This document shows, one piece after another, positions 1-8,677 of a stretch of DNA of 64,000 nucleotides; within the stretch, counting starts at the first letter, position 1, and each line of letters begins with the position of its first letter. Position numbers and translations under genes: made by a program. Under the pieces are notes generated by a model. It searched no databases. It was not told where the DNA came from and was given only the letters and a program-made list of their open reading frames with translations. The stretch is from Acinetobacter sp. XS-4. Lineage in GTDB: Bacteria; Pseudomonadota; Gammaproteobacteria; Pseudomonadales; Moraxellaceae. Where the stretch lies: assembly GCF_023920705.1 (NCBI RefSeq), contig NZ_CP094657.1:2790001-2854000 (forward strand), read 5' to 3'.

Positions 1-196
1 TTTTCGTACTCGTCCAGAAGCGCATAGCCGGCTTGTCGGTCTATACATGCTGTTTTATGCAATCGGTAGTGGATTAGGTGCAATCAGTACAACAGCCACT
101 TACGCCTATGCTGGATGGTTTGGCGTATGTGCACTCGGTGCAGGTGTTAGCCTTCTGGCATTATTATTTTGGTGGATAACCCTTAAAGTCTCTTAA
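1..196 (+). CDS. MFS-type transporter, C-terminal end only
   Basis: The frame starting at base 2 is open to a TAA at 194-196 and encodes about 64 residues. It begins FRTRPEAHSRLVGLYMLFY and continues with two hydrophobic segments (AIGSGLGAISTTATYAYAG; GVSLLALLFWWITL). The RPEAHSR...Y...G.GLG pattern resembles the last loop and final two helices of major facilitator superfamily sugar/drug transporters. The start lies outside the window, so substrate and length cannot be judged. It is followed by a bidirectional terminator shared with the convergent membrane gene. Confidence 0.6.
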   Translation, partial: FRTRPEAHSRLVGLYMLFYAIGSGLGAISTTATYAYAGWFGVCALGAGVSLLALLFWWITLKVS

Positions 197-221
197 ATAG
201 TAATAACGCCCATTCTCAAAT

Positions 222-258
222 AAAAAACCACATCACTCAAGAGAATCATGTGGTTTTA
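222..258. terminator. Bidirectional rho-independent terminator
   Basis: AAAACCACAT (224-233) pairs with ATGTGGTTTT (248-257), with A and T tracts on either side. It lies between the MFS gene fragment (+) and the membrane protein gene ending at 272 (-), so it can serve both. Confidence 0.8.
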
Positions 259-271
259 ATAAACAGTTAGT

Positions 272-1036
272 TTAATGAGAAGACTGAGCTGCTTTAGGTT
301 TAAAGACTACTAAACAGACAACAATAAAAGCAAATAAAACAAAAGATGCACTAAATCTGCTTAACTCTAATCCACCATGTGCAATAGGTTTATCAAGGAA
401 ATCTCCCAATACTGCACCTAAAGGTCTGGTAAGAACAAAGGCCAACCAAAATAATAAGGTCCGTGAAATTTTGGTATAAAAATAGCAAATTGCTAACACC
501 AATAATAAAGTACCAAAAATTAAAGCGGCGCTGGTGTACCCTAGGCCTTGAGTATCAGCAGTCCAATCTCCTAAAGCTGTCCCTAATGTTTGAGAAAACA
601 TGATGGTTAACCAATAGAAAGCTTCACTTTTTGCAGATTGAACACTTTTTACTGAAATTGTGCCGCAACTTAAATACCAAACAAACAGAGATAAGCTTAA
701 TAAAATAAGTAATATTAAACTCCCTCCTGCATAGCCCACACCTAAGGTTCGATCAACGAAATCGGCAATTGTGGTACCTAAAGTCGTAGTGGCGATGATC
801 GTCGCCCAGTAGAAAAATGAATTATAGTTTTTAGCTTTAATTTGTAGTCCAACAAATACTGCAAAGATCACAGCAAAAATTGCCGTACTAATGATATATC
901 CCAAATTTAGGGACATAGACAGCGCATCTCCAGCAGTTTCACCTAGCGTTGTAGCTGCAATTTTAATGATCCAGAATAATAAGGTGACTTCTGGAACCTT
1001 ACTCAAGGTTTTAGATAAATTCTCATGACTCATCAT
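272..1036 (-). CDS. COG4705-like integral membrane protein with four internal repeats
   Basis: This 254-residue protein is almost entirely hydrophobic and falls into four similar units of about 55-60 residues. Each has the pattern (F/L)W-x(6-8)-(T/S/R)-x-(T/P)LG-x-x-x-x-D: FWIIKIAATTLGETAGD, FYWATIIATTTLGTTIAD, FYWLTIMFSQTLGTALGD and LFWLAFVLTRPLGAVLGD. Each repeat looks like two membrane helices with a conserved acidic residue after the LG turn. This matches what I remember of the uncharacterised COG4705 membrane family; no substrate can be named. The frame extends to 1054, but the ATG at 1036 has GGAG eight bases upstream, so I place the start there (MMSHENLSK). It is transcribed alone and convergent with the MFS gene. 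Confidence 0.65.
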   Translation of the reverse strand: MMSHENLSKTLSKVPEVTLLFWIIKIAATTLGETAGDALSMSLNLGYIISTAIFAVIFAVFVGLQIKAKNYNSFFYWATIIATTTLGTTIADFVDRTLGVGYAGGSLILLILLSLSLFVWYLSCGTISVKSVQSAKSEAFYWLTIMFSQTLGTALGDWTADTQGLGYTSAALIFGTLLLVLAICYFYTKISRTLLFWLAFVLTRPLGAVLGDFLDKPIAHGGLELSRFSASFVLFAFIVVCLVVFKPKAAQSSH

Positions 1037-1349
1037 TGTATGTTCTCCAAACATACGTATTTATTAGCTCCTATCTAAAGATCTATGCCTTAAAATAAAA
1101 TTAAGGTTAAAAATAAATTACAAATACCTTTTCCAAAGAAAATTACGCGACACATCTGGCCCCCAAAACACAGATGAAAAAATACAACAATATATAAGAA
1201 AATAAAATATAATAACCTTAAAACTCCTTATGTTATTGAGGGAGTTATTATTCGTTTTAAATACTTAAGTTCAAACCGCAGTGAGATGAAATCTTCTCTA
1301 ACAATCTAAAGATTGATATGCAACATTAGTTCATTACTATCAAAACTAC
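1037..1349. other. Intergenic region, no gene seen
   Basis: AT-rich divergent spacer between the COG4705-like gene and the small lipoprotein gene. It should hold both promoters, but I see no convincing operator or RNA gene. Confidence 0.4.
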
Positions 1350-1754
1350 ATGGAAATCCCCGTAGGAAAAAATTTGGGTATTAATAATAAATTGATTTGC
1401 ACAGTTGTGTTGGTATTCCTTACAGGATGCCAGCGGCAAGAAACGAACGAAAATACAAGCGCAGTGAAACTTCCTGTTTATCAGTTTAATGGTGTTTCTG
1501 CTTCAGCACGTTTGAAAGGAATATTACAGCTAAAACAAGAGTGCCTTTATGTAAACGATATCCTGATTATCTTTCCCGAGCACTCCGCTCAGTGGGATGC
1601 TGAAAAAGAAGCTTTAAGTTATAAAGGCAAGCATATCCGCTTAGGTAGCGAATTAGATATTGCTGGAGGGAATGGCGATTTTGAGCGAGATAATCTACGT
1701 ATTAAACATTTAAGCCCAATGTGTGATCATCAGAATATTTGGTTTGCTGGATAA
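1350..1754 (+). CDS. Small predicted lipoprotein, unknown function
   Basis: The 134-residue product has a hydrophobic segment ending in a lipobox, VVLVFLTGC, so it is probably processed by signal peptidase II and lipid-anchored. The remaining ~105 residues (NGVSASARLKGILQLKQECL onward, with further cysteines in QECLYV and SPMCDH) do not match a family I know. The ATG at 1350 lacks a ribosome binding site; a TTG at 1374, preceded by TAGGAAAAAA, would give a typical 19-residue lipoprotein signal (ending in Cys) and may be the true start. It stands alone between divergent and convergent neighbours. Confidence 0.55.
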   Translation: MEIPVGKNLGINNKLICTVVLVFLTGCQRQETNENTSAVKLPVYQFNGVSASARLKGILQLKQECLYVNDILIIFPEHSAQWDAEKEALSYKGKHIRLGSELDIAGGNGDFERDNLRIKHLSPMCDHQNIWFAG

Positions 1755-1805
1755 TCTACAGAGAAGGGTTCGAATTCAATTTTCGCTCCCCTCAACTTCT
1801 AGCTC

Positions 1806-2285
1806 TTAAATGGAACGATTTAATTCACTATCAGATTTATATATTTTTCTCACAGGTAACCAGAAATAAATATAAATCAAGAGAAGAACCCAACCCAACA
1901 ATACATCTCCAATCAAGTGTGGAGTTTCATGCGTCATCACCAAACCCATAACAAGCATTGCACCGAAGTGGGCAATATTTGCAAACATGGTAAATTCAAA
2001 AAATAGATAGTTTTTTAAAGGTTCACTGGAAGCTTTTAATAGAAACCAGCCCCATACAATATAGATGGCTGAGATCATCAACTCGTAATGCTCACCGCCA
2101 CCATGCAACTCTCCCCAGCGAACTAATCGAACCAGAAATTTACCCCATTCGAACTGAAGTAAAATTGCAGGAATATTTAAAAAGATAAGAAGTGCTGCTC
2201 CGACAAAAAACAGCAGAAAGCTAATTCCCGTAAATTTTGCGGCTAGGCTAAATCTCGATATTTTTATCTGATCAGTTGTTGGCAT
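1806..2285 (-). CDS. Small four-helix membrane protein, unknown function
   Basis: This 159-residue protein has about four hydrophobic segments (around residues 15-38, 72-85, 100-118 and 127-145) and a charged C-terminus. The start is well supported: GAGGATATAAGG precedes the ATG. It somewhat resembles short DUF6632-type membrane proteins, but I am not sure of the family. It lies 38 bases downstream of the old-yellow-enzyme gene on the same strand and is probably co-transcribed with it. Confidence 0.55.
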   Translation of the reverse strand: MPTTDQIKISRFSLAAKFTGISFLLFFVGAALLIFLNIPAILLQFEWGKFLVRLVRWGELHGGGEHYELMISAIYIVWGWFLLKASSEPLKNYLFFEFTMFANIAHFGAMLVMGLVMTHETPHLIGDVLLGWVLLLIYIYFWLPVRKIYKSDSELNRSI

Positions 2286-2323
2286 CCTTATATCCTCATT
2301 GGTATAAACGTTAATTTATAATT

Positions 2324-3565
2324 TTAAGAAGCACGTAATCGACGAGTTTTGAAAATACCCAATCCTTTATCTTTAATATCCAAAATAAAAGATTTGAGTC
2401 CATTTTCATTTGGAATTGGCAAGCGCCCTCGACCTAATCGATGCATTTGACGTGTATACCAAGTGATTTCCAACGCCCCCAAGTTATCAATAAACTTAAT
2501 GCCAGTAGTTAAAGGTTTAACTTGGTTTATAGTTTCAAGCCCACTTAATAAACGTTTAGCTGCCAACGGTTCAATTGCAAAAATTCGTCCAAGGCCAACA
2601 AAGTCCAGATCGTTATTTAATAAGGCGCTTTCGATCCCTTGCAGACTTCTAAAGCCGCCCGTCACCATAAGTGGTACTTTACTTAATTCACGAACTTTTT
2701 TAGCAAAATCTAAGAAGTAGGCTTCACGAGAGAGGGTTGATTCTTTCGGCGTACCCAACTGCATAATCGGTTTTTCATAGGTTCCACCAGAAATCTCGAT
2801 TAAGTTGATTCCCACCTCATCGAGGGCTTGAATGGTTGCCAGCGATTCTTCTTCGGTAAAACCACCTCTTTGAAAATCGGCTGAGTTCAATTTAATACTT
2901 ACAGGATAGTCAGCCCCGACTCGATTTCGAATTTCCTTATAGACCTCAAGGACAAATCTACGTCGATTTTCGATATTTCCACCCCACTGATCGGTACGGC
3001 GGTTATGATGCGGAGAGAGGAATTGGCTAATTAAATAGCCATGTGCGCCATGTAACTGAATACCGCTAAATCCTGCTTTCTTGGCAATCTCGGCTGTGTT
3101 TGCATAGCGTTGAATCAGGTCTTCAATTTCGTCTTGAGTCAGCTCTCGCGGTGTAGCAAAAACTGCGGCCATTTTGGGGCTAAAAGGCACAGCTGACGGT
3201 GAAACGGTTTCTTTATTTAAGCCTCGAATTGCTTGTTTACCTGGGTGGTTTATTTGCATCCAGACTTCACTACCTCCAGATTTAGCAACATCTGCCCACT
3301 CTTTGATTAAGTCAAAATCTTTTTCATCTTCAATAATCACATTGCCTGGCTCACCAATTGCTCTAGAGTCAATCATCACGTTACCCGTGATCAAAACCCC
3401 AGCTCCAGATTGCGACCACGTTTGGTAAAGTTGAATCAACTCTTTACTTGGTCGCCCATCTGTATGTGCCAGCCCTTCACTTAAAGCCGATTTAATCAGC
3501 CTATTCTTTAGTGTAAAGCCATCTTTTAAAACAAAGGGTGATGCCAGTTTTAATTCATTTTTCAT
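2324..3565 (-). CDS. NADH:flavin oxidoreductase, old yellow enzyme family
   Basis: This 413-residue FMN-binding TIM-barrel protein has the hallmarks of the OYE/2,4-dienoyl-CoA reductase-like family: NRLIKSALSEGLA near the N-terminus, MQINHPGKQ, GIQLHGAHGYLISQFLSP with the HxxH-like substrate-anion pair region, the NRRTDQWGG signature, and a phosphate-binding MVTGGFRS. The length fits a single-domain enzyme, without the C-terminal Fe-S/FAD half of FadH. Such enzymes reduce activated C=C bonds or nitro compounds with NAD(P)H; the natural substrate cannot be deduced. Start: ATG preceded by AGAGGTCTAAG. An inverted repeat about 140 bases upstream may be an operator. Confidence 0.85.
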   Translation of the reverse strand: MKNELKLASPFVLKDGFTLKNRLIKSALSEGLAHTDGRPSKELIQLYQTWSQSGAGVLITGNVMIDSRAIGEPGNVIIEDEKDFDLIKEWADVAKSGGSEVWMQINHPGKQAIRGLNKETVSPSAVPFSPKMAAVFATPRELTQDEIEDLIQRYANTAEIAKKAGFSGIQLHGAHGYLISQFLSPHHNRRTDQWGGNIENRRRFVLEVYKEIRNRVGADYPVSIKLNSADFQRGGFTEEESLATIQALDEVGINLIEISGGTYEKPIMQLGTPKESTLSREAYFLDFAKKVRELSKVPLMVTGGFRSLQGIESALLNNDLDFVGLGRIFAIEPLAAKRLLSGLETINQVKPLTTGIKFIDNLGALEITWYTRQMHRLGRGRLPIPNENGLKSFILDIKDKGLGIFKTRRLRAS

Positions 3566-3871
3566 CTTAGACCTCTGATCTTATTTTTTAGCCATTAAGC
3601 TTTTGGCCCTAGTTAAGAATGAGTGTTGCGATTAAATCTAATGACTTACTATGTCATTGCAGAGAAACTTAATTTTCTCCTTTACTAGATATTTACACAC
3701 TAAGTTCTAAAAAAGAACTTGTTAATATCTTTAAAAGACAATTCGTATGTCAGAATGGTCAAAAAAATTTAGTCCAAATTTTGGAAATAAGTGTTGAAAG
3801 TCAAAGGCACAAAAGAAACGGATAAAAAAAGCCCTCACGTTGAGGGCTTTTATCGAAGCAAATTTTTACAT
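3566..3871. other. Intergenic region with inverted repeat and terminator
   Basis: Besides the terminator at 3824-3852, this spacer contains the perfect inverted repeat AAGTTCT-AAAAA-AGAACTT at 3702-3720, upstream of the old-yellow-enzyme gene. No small gene is evident. Confidence 0.45.
3824..3852 (-). terminator. Rho-independent terminator of the mechanosensitive channel gene
   Basis: AAAGCCCTCA pairs with TGAGGGCTTT around a short loop. On the minus strand it is followed by a run of seven T, 20 bases after the channel stop codon. Confidence 0.85.
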
Positions 3872-5188
3872 TTAATATCTTACTTCCACCCCGGTTGGAT
3901 TAATCTCTGTCGTTAATCTTTGTAAATCATGACCCGAAGGTGCTTGATAAACACGTAAACCAAATTCGGGAAGAATCGCAATTAAATGATCAAAAATATC
4001 TGACTGAATTGCTTCATAAGAAACCCACGCAATCGTATTGGTAAATGCATAAATTTCTAAAGGCAAACCTTGGCTAGTCGGTTGTAATTGGCGAACCATA
4101 ATGGTTTGATTTTGAGCAATGCCCTTGTGCTGGCGCAAATAAAATTCAACATAGGCTCTAAATGTCCCAATATTGGTTAAACGGCGCTTGTTATAACGAG
4201 ATTGATTGCTTAAATGCTTATTAAACTCTTCAATTTCAGAATTCTTTGCATCGAGGTATTGATCTAATAATAAAAACTCTTTGAGTTTTTGTTGCTCTTC
4301 GTCACTCATGAAATGAACACTGCTTTGATCGAGAAAGAGTGAACGCTTCATACGACGGCAACCTGAATTGCTCATGCCTCGCCAGTTTTTAAACGTATCG
4401 GTAACGAGTTTATTGGTTGGAATCGTGGTATAGGTTTTATCAAAATTTTGCACAGTCACCGTATGCAATGAAATATCAATCACGTCACCATCAGCATTGA
4501 GTGACGGCATCTCAATCCAGTCTCCAATACGGACCATGTCATAAGAGGCAATTTGCACACTCGCCACTAAAGACAAAATCGTGTTTTGGAAAACCAGCAT
4601 TAATACCGCGGCCATCGCACCAAAACCTGCAAGTAAAGTGAACACATCCTTTTTAAGGAATGTTCCCAAAATCATCAGGCCACAAACAACAAATAAAATT
4701 AATTTAACCAGTTGTAAGTAACCTTTAATCGGCTTGTTTCTAGATTTCGGATTACGCTGATAAATAAGATTAAAGATATTTAACAGTTCACTGACTGTAA
4801 GTGCGAGTGTAAGAAAAATAAATGCTTGCGCCCCCATTTCTACAAAAGAAATAAACTTTGGAGTTAGATGAGGAACTGTTGCAATACCATTCATAATTAC
4901 AATAGCGGGAACAATGTTGGCAAATTTCTTTATGACACTATGCTGAGCAAAAATAGATTGATTGGGTGATTTGAGCTTGGCCACTAAGTGACGAACGCCC
5001 CGAACAATAATTCGTTTAGCAATAAAAGTTGCTATTGCTGCAAATAAAATCAAAATAGTGAGTGAAACAAACATCTCTAGCCAAGGATAATGGCTTAATT
5101 GAACCCGAATATCGCGGAAAAAATTTAAAAAATCCAAACCTATACACCTTAAAACTTTCTTTTCTAGAATTTTAGGGGTTAAGGGCAT
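3872..5188 (-). CDS. Mechanosensitive ion channel, YbdG/MscM-like MscS family
   Basis: This protein of about 420-438 residues has several N-terminal membrane segments, then the MscS pore/beta domain: GAMAAVLMLVFQNTILSLVA, IGDWIEMP, DGDVIDISLHTVTVQNFDKT, TTIPTNKLV and FKNWRGMSNSGCRRMKRS. The C-terminal region (TNIGTFRAYVEFYL, MVRQLQPTSQGLPLEIYAFT, SDIFDHL) closely follows the E. coli YbdG pattern as I remember it, including length. It probably releases osmolytes in hypo-osmotic shock at the inner membrane. The ATG at 5188 has no ribosome binding site; a TTG at 5137 preceded by AAGGTG is a plausible alternative start, leaving 421 residues (M/LDFLNFFRD). Monocistronic, with its own terminator. 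Confidence 0.88.
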   Translation of the reverse strand: MPLTPKILEKKVLRCIGLDFLNFFRDIRVQLSHYPWLEMFVSLTILILFAAIATFIAKRIIVRGVRHLVAKLKSPNQSIFAQHSVIKKFANIVPAIVIMNGIATVPHLTPKFISFVEMGAQAFIFLTLALTVSELLNIFNLIYQRNPKSRNKPIKGYLQLVKLILFVVCGLMILGTFLKKDVFTLLAGFGAMAAVLMLVFQNTILSLVASVQIASYDMVRIGDWIEMPSLNADGDVIDISLHTVTVQNFDKTYTTIPTNKLVTDTFKNWRGMSNSGCRRMKRSLFLDQSSVHFMSDEEQQKLKEFLLLDQYLDAKNSEIEEFNKHLSNQSRYNKRRLTNIGTFRAYVEFYLRQHKGIAQNQTIMVRQLQPTSQGLPLEIYAFTNTIAWVSYEAIQSDIFDHLIAILPEFGLRVYQAPSGHDLQRLTTEINPTGVEVRY

Positions 5189-5394
5189 TTATAATAAGGT
5201 TTGTTTACATATGTAGTCATAAATACAACAACTAAGTTATATACCCTCCCCAAATTTAATTACGAATCTCATGATTTTTGAGCCTTAATTATAAGGTCTT
5301 GTCCACTTATGTCTTAGATCGATTCTAGAAAGTAGATCGGACATCTCGGTTCATTTAGAATAATGCGTTAAACGAATAATTTTGGTTCTAGTAA

Positions 5395-5757
5395 GTGAAA
5401 TTTTCTGACTTTTTGACTTTTATTGGAGTGATCTGGTTCACCTTATTCTTTATCTATATTGCTTGGACCTTTTTTCTTAAAAGTCTGGTTCATAAATTTT
5501 TTATTTATAAACGAGGAATCATTACTTCTGCCGAAGTTGCGTATTTTCAAGACTCTCTCGTCAAGGTTCAATATCGCCCTTTATGTCACATAAAATTAAA
5601 ATTCCAAGCTGAGCAAGGCCAAATCATTACTGAAAACCTTAAGGTTCTTATTGCTAAACAAAATCACGATCAATATAAAGTCGGTAGCATCATCAAAATT
5701 AAATATGACCCTAAAAATTTAAAGAATATTTCAATATTGGGAGAAGTCATGGTTTAA
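5395..5757 (+). CDS. Small membrane-anchored protein, unknown (DUF3592-like)
   Basis: The 120-residue product has one N-terminal membrane helix (FLTFIGVIWFTLFFIYIAWTF) followed by a beta-rich domain containing VQYRPLCHIKLKF and YKVGSIIKIKYDPKN. The last motif, a G-x-x-I-x-I-x-YDP pattern, is typical of DUF3592-like proteins of unknown function. The start is GTG with only a weak ribosome binding site. No operon partner. Confidence 0.5.
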   Translation: MKFSDFLTFIGVIWFTLFFIYIAWTFFLKSLVHKFFIYKRGIITSAEVAYFQDSLVKVQYRPLCHIKLKFQAEQGQIITENLKVLIAKQNHDQYKVGSIIKIKYDPKNLKNISILGEVMV

Positions 5758-5761
5758 GTCA

Positions 5762-5959
5762 TTAGAGATTCTTTAGAAAGTACGACAATCCCTGAGGTGC
5801 ACGCCCGTTCAAGCGACTATTCGTTGTCACTCGAACGAGATTAGCCAAGTAATATTGCAACCAAACATCACAATGTGACTCAAAGAGCTTCCCCAGACTT
5901 AAGTCGACTCCAGCAATCTGAGCAAAAGCTGTTAGCGTTGATAGGTCTGACCCAAAGCA
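5762..5959 (-). pseudogene. Remnant resembling an acyl-CoA dehydrogenase-like flavoprotein fragment
   Basis: On the minus strand a 65-codon frame is open from 5959 to a TAA at 5762-5764, with no start codon. It reads FGSDLSTLTAFAQIAGVDLS, then LGKLFESHCDVW. The GVDLSLGKLFESH stretch resembles the N-terminal helix region of DszC/SfnB-type acyl-CoA dehydrogenase homologues (R-x-D-L-S-x-G-R-L-x-E-x-H). The base composition is less AT-rich than the surrounding spacer, supporting an old coding sequence. Only a fragment is left. The identification is tentative. Confidence 0.35.
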
Positions 5960-6146
5960 TAATATTGTAATAAAAAGATAAATATTATTAGTTTTTATAT
6001 CTAATTATTTCATTGTTACTCGAATATATTTATTAAGTGAACTTATAAACCCATCCTGTAAGGTTTATTAAAAACCCCTGATTTATCCAATTATTTAAAG
6101 TAATTTAAGTCTTACCATTTTTCTATTTCTAAAGAAGAGGTCTAAA

Positions 6147-6380
6147 ATGAGTACTTTAAATATTAATGATATTAAAAAACACGCAGACGTTATTGCTTCT
6201 TGTGGTACTAAAGTAGGTACTGTCGACCATCTTGATGGCGAAAACCAATTAAAGCTGACTCGAGACGAAAGCGGTCAACATCACCTCATTCCTACTGGAT
6301 GGATTGGTGAAGTGAAAGAAAACCAAGTCATTCTGAATAAAAATTCAGAAGAAGTTAAAGATCAGTGGCAAGCGATCTAG
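6147..6380 (+). CDS. DUF2171 domain protein
   Basis: This 77-residue soluble protein reads INDIKKHADVIASCGTKVGT, then VDHLDGENQLKLTRD, and ends with IPTGWIGEVKENQVILNK. This PRC-barrel-like pattern (a G-x-x-V-G-x-V-D followed by H-x-I-P-x-x-W) is typical of DUF2171. The function is unknown; relatives are often stress-associated. The start is well supported by AAGAAGAGG eight bases upstream. A strong terminator follows, so the gene is monocistronic. Confidence 0.75.
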   Translation: MSTLNINDIKKHADVIASCGTKVGTVDHLDGENQLKLTRDESGQHHLIPTGWIGEVKENQVILNKNSEEVKDQWQAI

Positions 6381-6483
6381 ACTTTTAGGCACAATACGTG
6401 ACTTAACGTGAAATTTATAATAAAGCGATTTAGCTTAGAAAAATAAAGAGGCTTAGAAACTTTAAAGCCTAACTCCCCAAACT

Positions 6484-6514
6484 AAAGGCTCCTTTTCATA
6501 AGGAGCCTTTTTTA
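6484..6514 (+). terminator. Rho-independent terminator after the DUF2171 gene
   Basis: AAAGGCTCCTT and AAGGAGCCTTT flank a short loop and are followed by a T run. It lies about 100 bases downstream of the stop codon. Confidence 0.85.
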
Positions 6515-6662
6515 TTTATCAAATCTCTGATTTAGACCGTTTTTATCTCTATAAGCCTTTTGTTGGATGTTTTTGTCCTTTACTCACATGGTGATCGATT
6601 TTACTTAATGCTAAAAATTGTTCATTCGCATTAAATGAACAATTATGAATAGGGTGACGTAT

Positions 6663-7610
6663 ATGATCACAGGGAATCATCAGCTTAAAGCTCGAAAAGT
6701 ATATTTTGATTTTGCGGAGTCATCTGTATGTTGGATGCCCAATGATCCGCTATGCTCACACGTAGCAAATGGTATTAATATGCTCTTGCCGGCTGGTGAA
6801 TTTTGGTTTTGCCGCGTTTTTAATAAAACCCTTCCCTTGATTACCGATGAAACATTAAAACAAGAAGTGATTGGCTTTGTTCGCCAAGAAGCGGCGCATG
6901 CCCGTGCCCATGAAAAAGCCCAAGACTTTTTACGAGAAAATGGCTACGACATTCAAGACCCACTCAACCGTGCACATTTTGTTTTTAATATTTTATTGGG
7001 TGATAAACCCTTTGGTCTGCCGCTTGTAAAAGGCAAAAAACTTGAAGAATATTGGTTACTTTTTCGGGTAGGTGTTATTGCTGCAATTGAGCACTTTACG
7101 GGAACTATTGGTCAGTGGACACTTGATAGTAAGTCTTGGGATAGCGCCGACCCAGCAATGGCAGATTTATTCCGTTGGCATCTGGCTGAAGAAGTTGAAC
7201 ATCGCTGTGTTGCTTACGATTTATTTGAGCACCTTTTAACAAACAAGTTAGGTTTTTATGTGTCTCGCCAAGTGATTATGGCGGCTATTTTCCCGCTGTT
7301 TATTTACTTCCTTGCCGATTTTGCACGAAGTCTAGGCAAGCAGGATTTAGAGCACGAAGACATTCAAAAATTGATGCGTCGTGGCTTCTTTAATTTCATT
7401 CGTGAATTTGAAAAAACGGCTACTCGCTCAGACAACCTACCGACCATTAAATATTTATGGAAAGCGACTTTAAGATGGGTTTCTCCAAAATTTAACCCAA
7501 TTCATGAAGGTGACACTGAACAAGCTTTGGCTTATATGGCTCGTTCACCTGCGGTTCAACATTTTGAACAAATGACACAGCATTCTGCAAAACCTGCGAC
7601 ATTAAGCTAA
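6663..7610 (+). CDS. Predicted metal-dependent hydrolase (COG3687 family)
   Basis: This protein of about 315 residues has two E-x-x-H-type helices: FVRQEAAHARAHEKA near residue 85 and WHLAEEVEHRCVAYDLFEH near residue 185. These are the signature of the ferritin-like Metal_hydrol/COG3687 family and probably bind a dinuclear metal centre. A hydrophobic helix follows (VIMAAIFPLFIYFLADFA), suggesting membrane association. The reaction is not known. The frame also has an ATG at 6645, but the ATG at 6663 has AGGGTG six bases upstream and is preferred. It is convergent with a TetR regulator and shares a terminator with it. Confidence 0.8.
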   Translation: MITGNHQLKARKVYFDFAESSVCWMPNDPLCSHVANGINMLLPAGEFWFCRVFNKTLPLITDETLKQEVIGFVRQEAAHARAHEKAQDFLRENGYDIQDPLNRAHFVFNILLGDKPFGLPLVKGKKLEEYWLLFRVGVIAAIEHFTGTIGQWTLDSKSWDSADPAMADLFRWHLAEEVEHRCVAYDLFEHLLTNKLGFYVSRQVIMAAIFPLFIYFLADFARSLGKQDLEHEDIQKLMRRGFFNFIREFEKTATRSDNLPTIKYLWKATLRWVSPKFNPIHEGDTEQALAYMARSPAVQHFEQMTQHSAKPATLS

Positions 7611-7631
7611 GCAGCCACTTTATTTAAAATG

Positions 7632-7659
7632 AAAAGCCTCCTTGTTTGGAGGCTTTTTC
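7632..7659. terminator. Bidirectional terminator
   Basis: AAAAGCCTCC and GGAGGCTTTTT form a short hairpin between the convergent hydrolase (+) and TetR (-) genes. Confidence 0.8.
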
Positions 7660-7676
7660 TATTTAAGTTCTAACAA

Positions 7677-8288
7677 TTAGGCAAAATTTAAAAAGAAATA
7701 ATCCAACAACCGTGCGCTTTCATCTACCCCATTTTCACCTAAAAGCTGAACCATTGCCCCATCAATCATAAATAAAAACATGTAGGCATCTTGGAGTGAA
7801 GCCGTAGCTTTTAAGGTTAACAGCAGCTTATAGATTTCGTTAACAAACCATTTTCTATAATCAACCACAACTTTATAGGCAACTGGATAGAGCTTTTCTA
7901 TTTCAAAAATTGCTTTAAAGGGTAAATGATAAAAGCCATTTAAGTCGGCATGTAAAAGGTAAATCTGCTTAAGTTTATCAAGCACCATTTGTTCACAATA
8001 AGAATTAACAATGGAAAACACTTTTACTTTGAGCGCTTCTTTTTGAAAAGTGAGACACATCTCGATGAGTCGTGCTTTTGAATGAAAGTCGTTGTAAAAA
8101 GTAGCTTTGGCAACTTTGGCTTCCGCAATAATTTGGTCAACCCCGACCTTATGAAACCCATATTGATTAAATAAGTCTTTTGCGGTGTGAAGCACTCTGA
8201 GTGCTCTAAATGAAGATTCTAAATTTGGCATAGGTATACCGTTTAAATAATTTTTTGTTGTATCTAAAAGAGATAGAAATGCCGTCAC
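7677..8288 (-). CDS. TetR/AcrR family transcriptional regulator
   Basis: The 203-residue product has an N-terminal TetR helix-turn-helix: ALRVLHTAKDLFNQYGFHKV, then DQIIAEAKVAKATFYNDFHS and KARLIEMCL. The rest is a helical ligand-binding domain that I cannot assign to an effector. The first start is GTG at 8288; an ATG at 8234 (MPNLESSF) would also give a complete TetR domain and may be the true start. The target is unknown; its convergent neighbour is the predicted metal-dependent hydrolase. Confidence 0.85.
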   Translation of the reverse strand: MTAFLSLLDTTKNYLNGIPMPNLESSFRALRVLHTAKDLFNQYGFHKVGVDQIIAEAKVAKATFYNDFHSKARLIEMCLTFQKEALKVKVFSIVNSYCEQMVLDKLKQIYLLHADLNGFYHLPFKAIFEIEKLYPVAYKVVVDYRKWFVNEIYKLLLTLKATASLQDAYMFLFMIDGAMVQLLGENGVDESARLLDYFFLNFA

Positions 8289-8626
8289 TCTTAAAATGAG
8301 TGCTAAAAACAGGCATGCAAAAGCAGCACAAAAATGTGCCTAAGCTATCTCAGGTTTTATTGTTGCTATGATTTTTTAATCGTAACGAGCTAAGGTTGTA
8401 GAAAACCTATAGTCGGTTAAACCGTTTTAAAGACCAGTTGGGCAGTATAGATAGAGAGAGTTTGGCAAAGACCAATAAATGAGAAGAAATAGTACGCATG
8501 AGCGAACTCCTTTGGCTATAAAGAAGCTTCACCACATTACTGTCAAATAATGGTGGTGAAACGAGAGAAGGTTGACAGACTGATAGCCAAAAGATCAGCA
8601 CACCCGAAGGTGTCCCCCTCCCGTTC
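8289..8626. other. Spacer carrying the left half of an IS-interrupted frame
   Basis: This stretch has no intact gene. Its right end (8543-8626) is the C-terminal half of a short minus-strand frame that continues beyond the IS element at 10096. The rest shows no recognisable RNA or promoter. Confidence 0.4.
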
Positions 8627-8677
8627 TGAACTGCACCCCATAAGTTAGACTTTTTAAACTTATAAGGTGTGCATCCA

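Noticed and set aside
1739..1951. 70-codon frame overlapping the lipoprotein gene end and the next gene
   Set aside because: It overlaps two better-supported genes and lacks a ribosome binding site and domain.
8407..8601. 64-codon minus-strand frame left of the IS element
   Set aside because: It overlaps, in another frame, the interrupted frame that crosses the IS insertion point. It has a weak start and no family.
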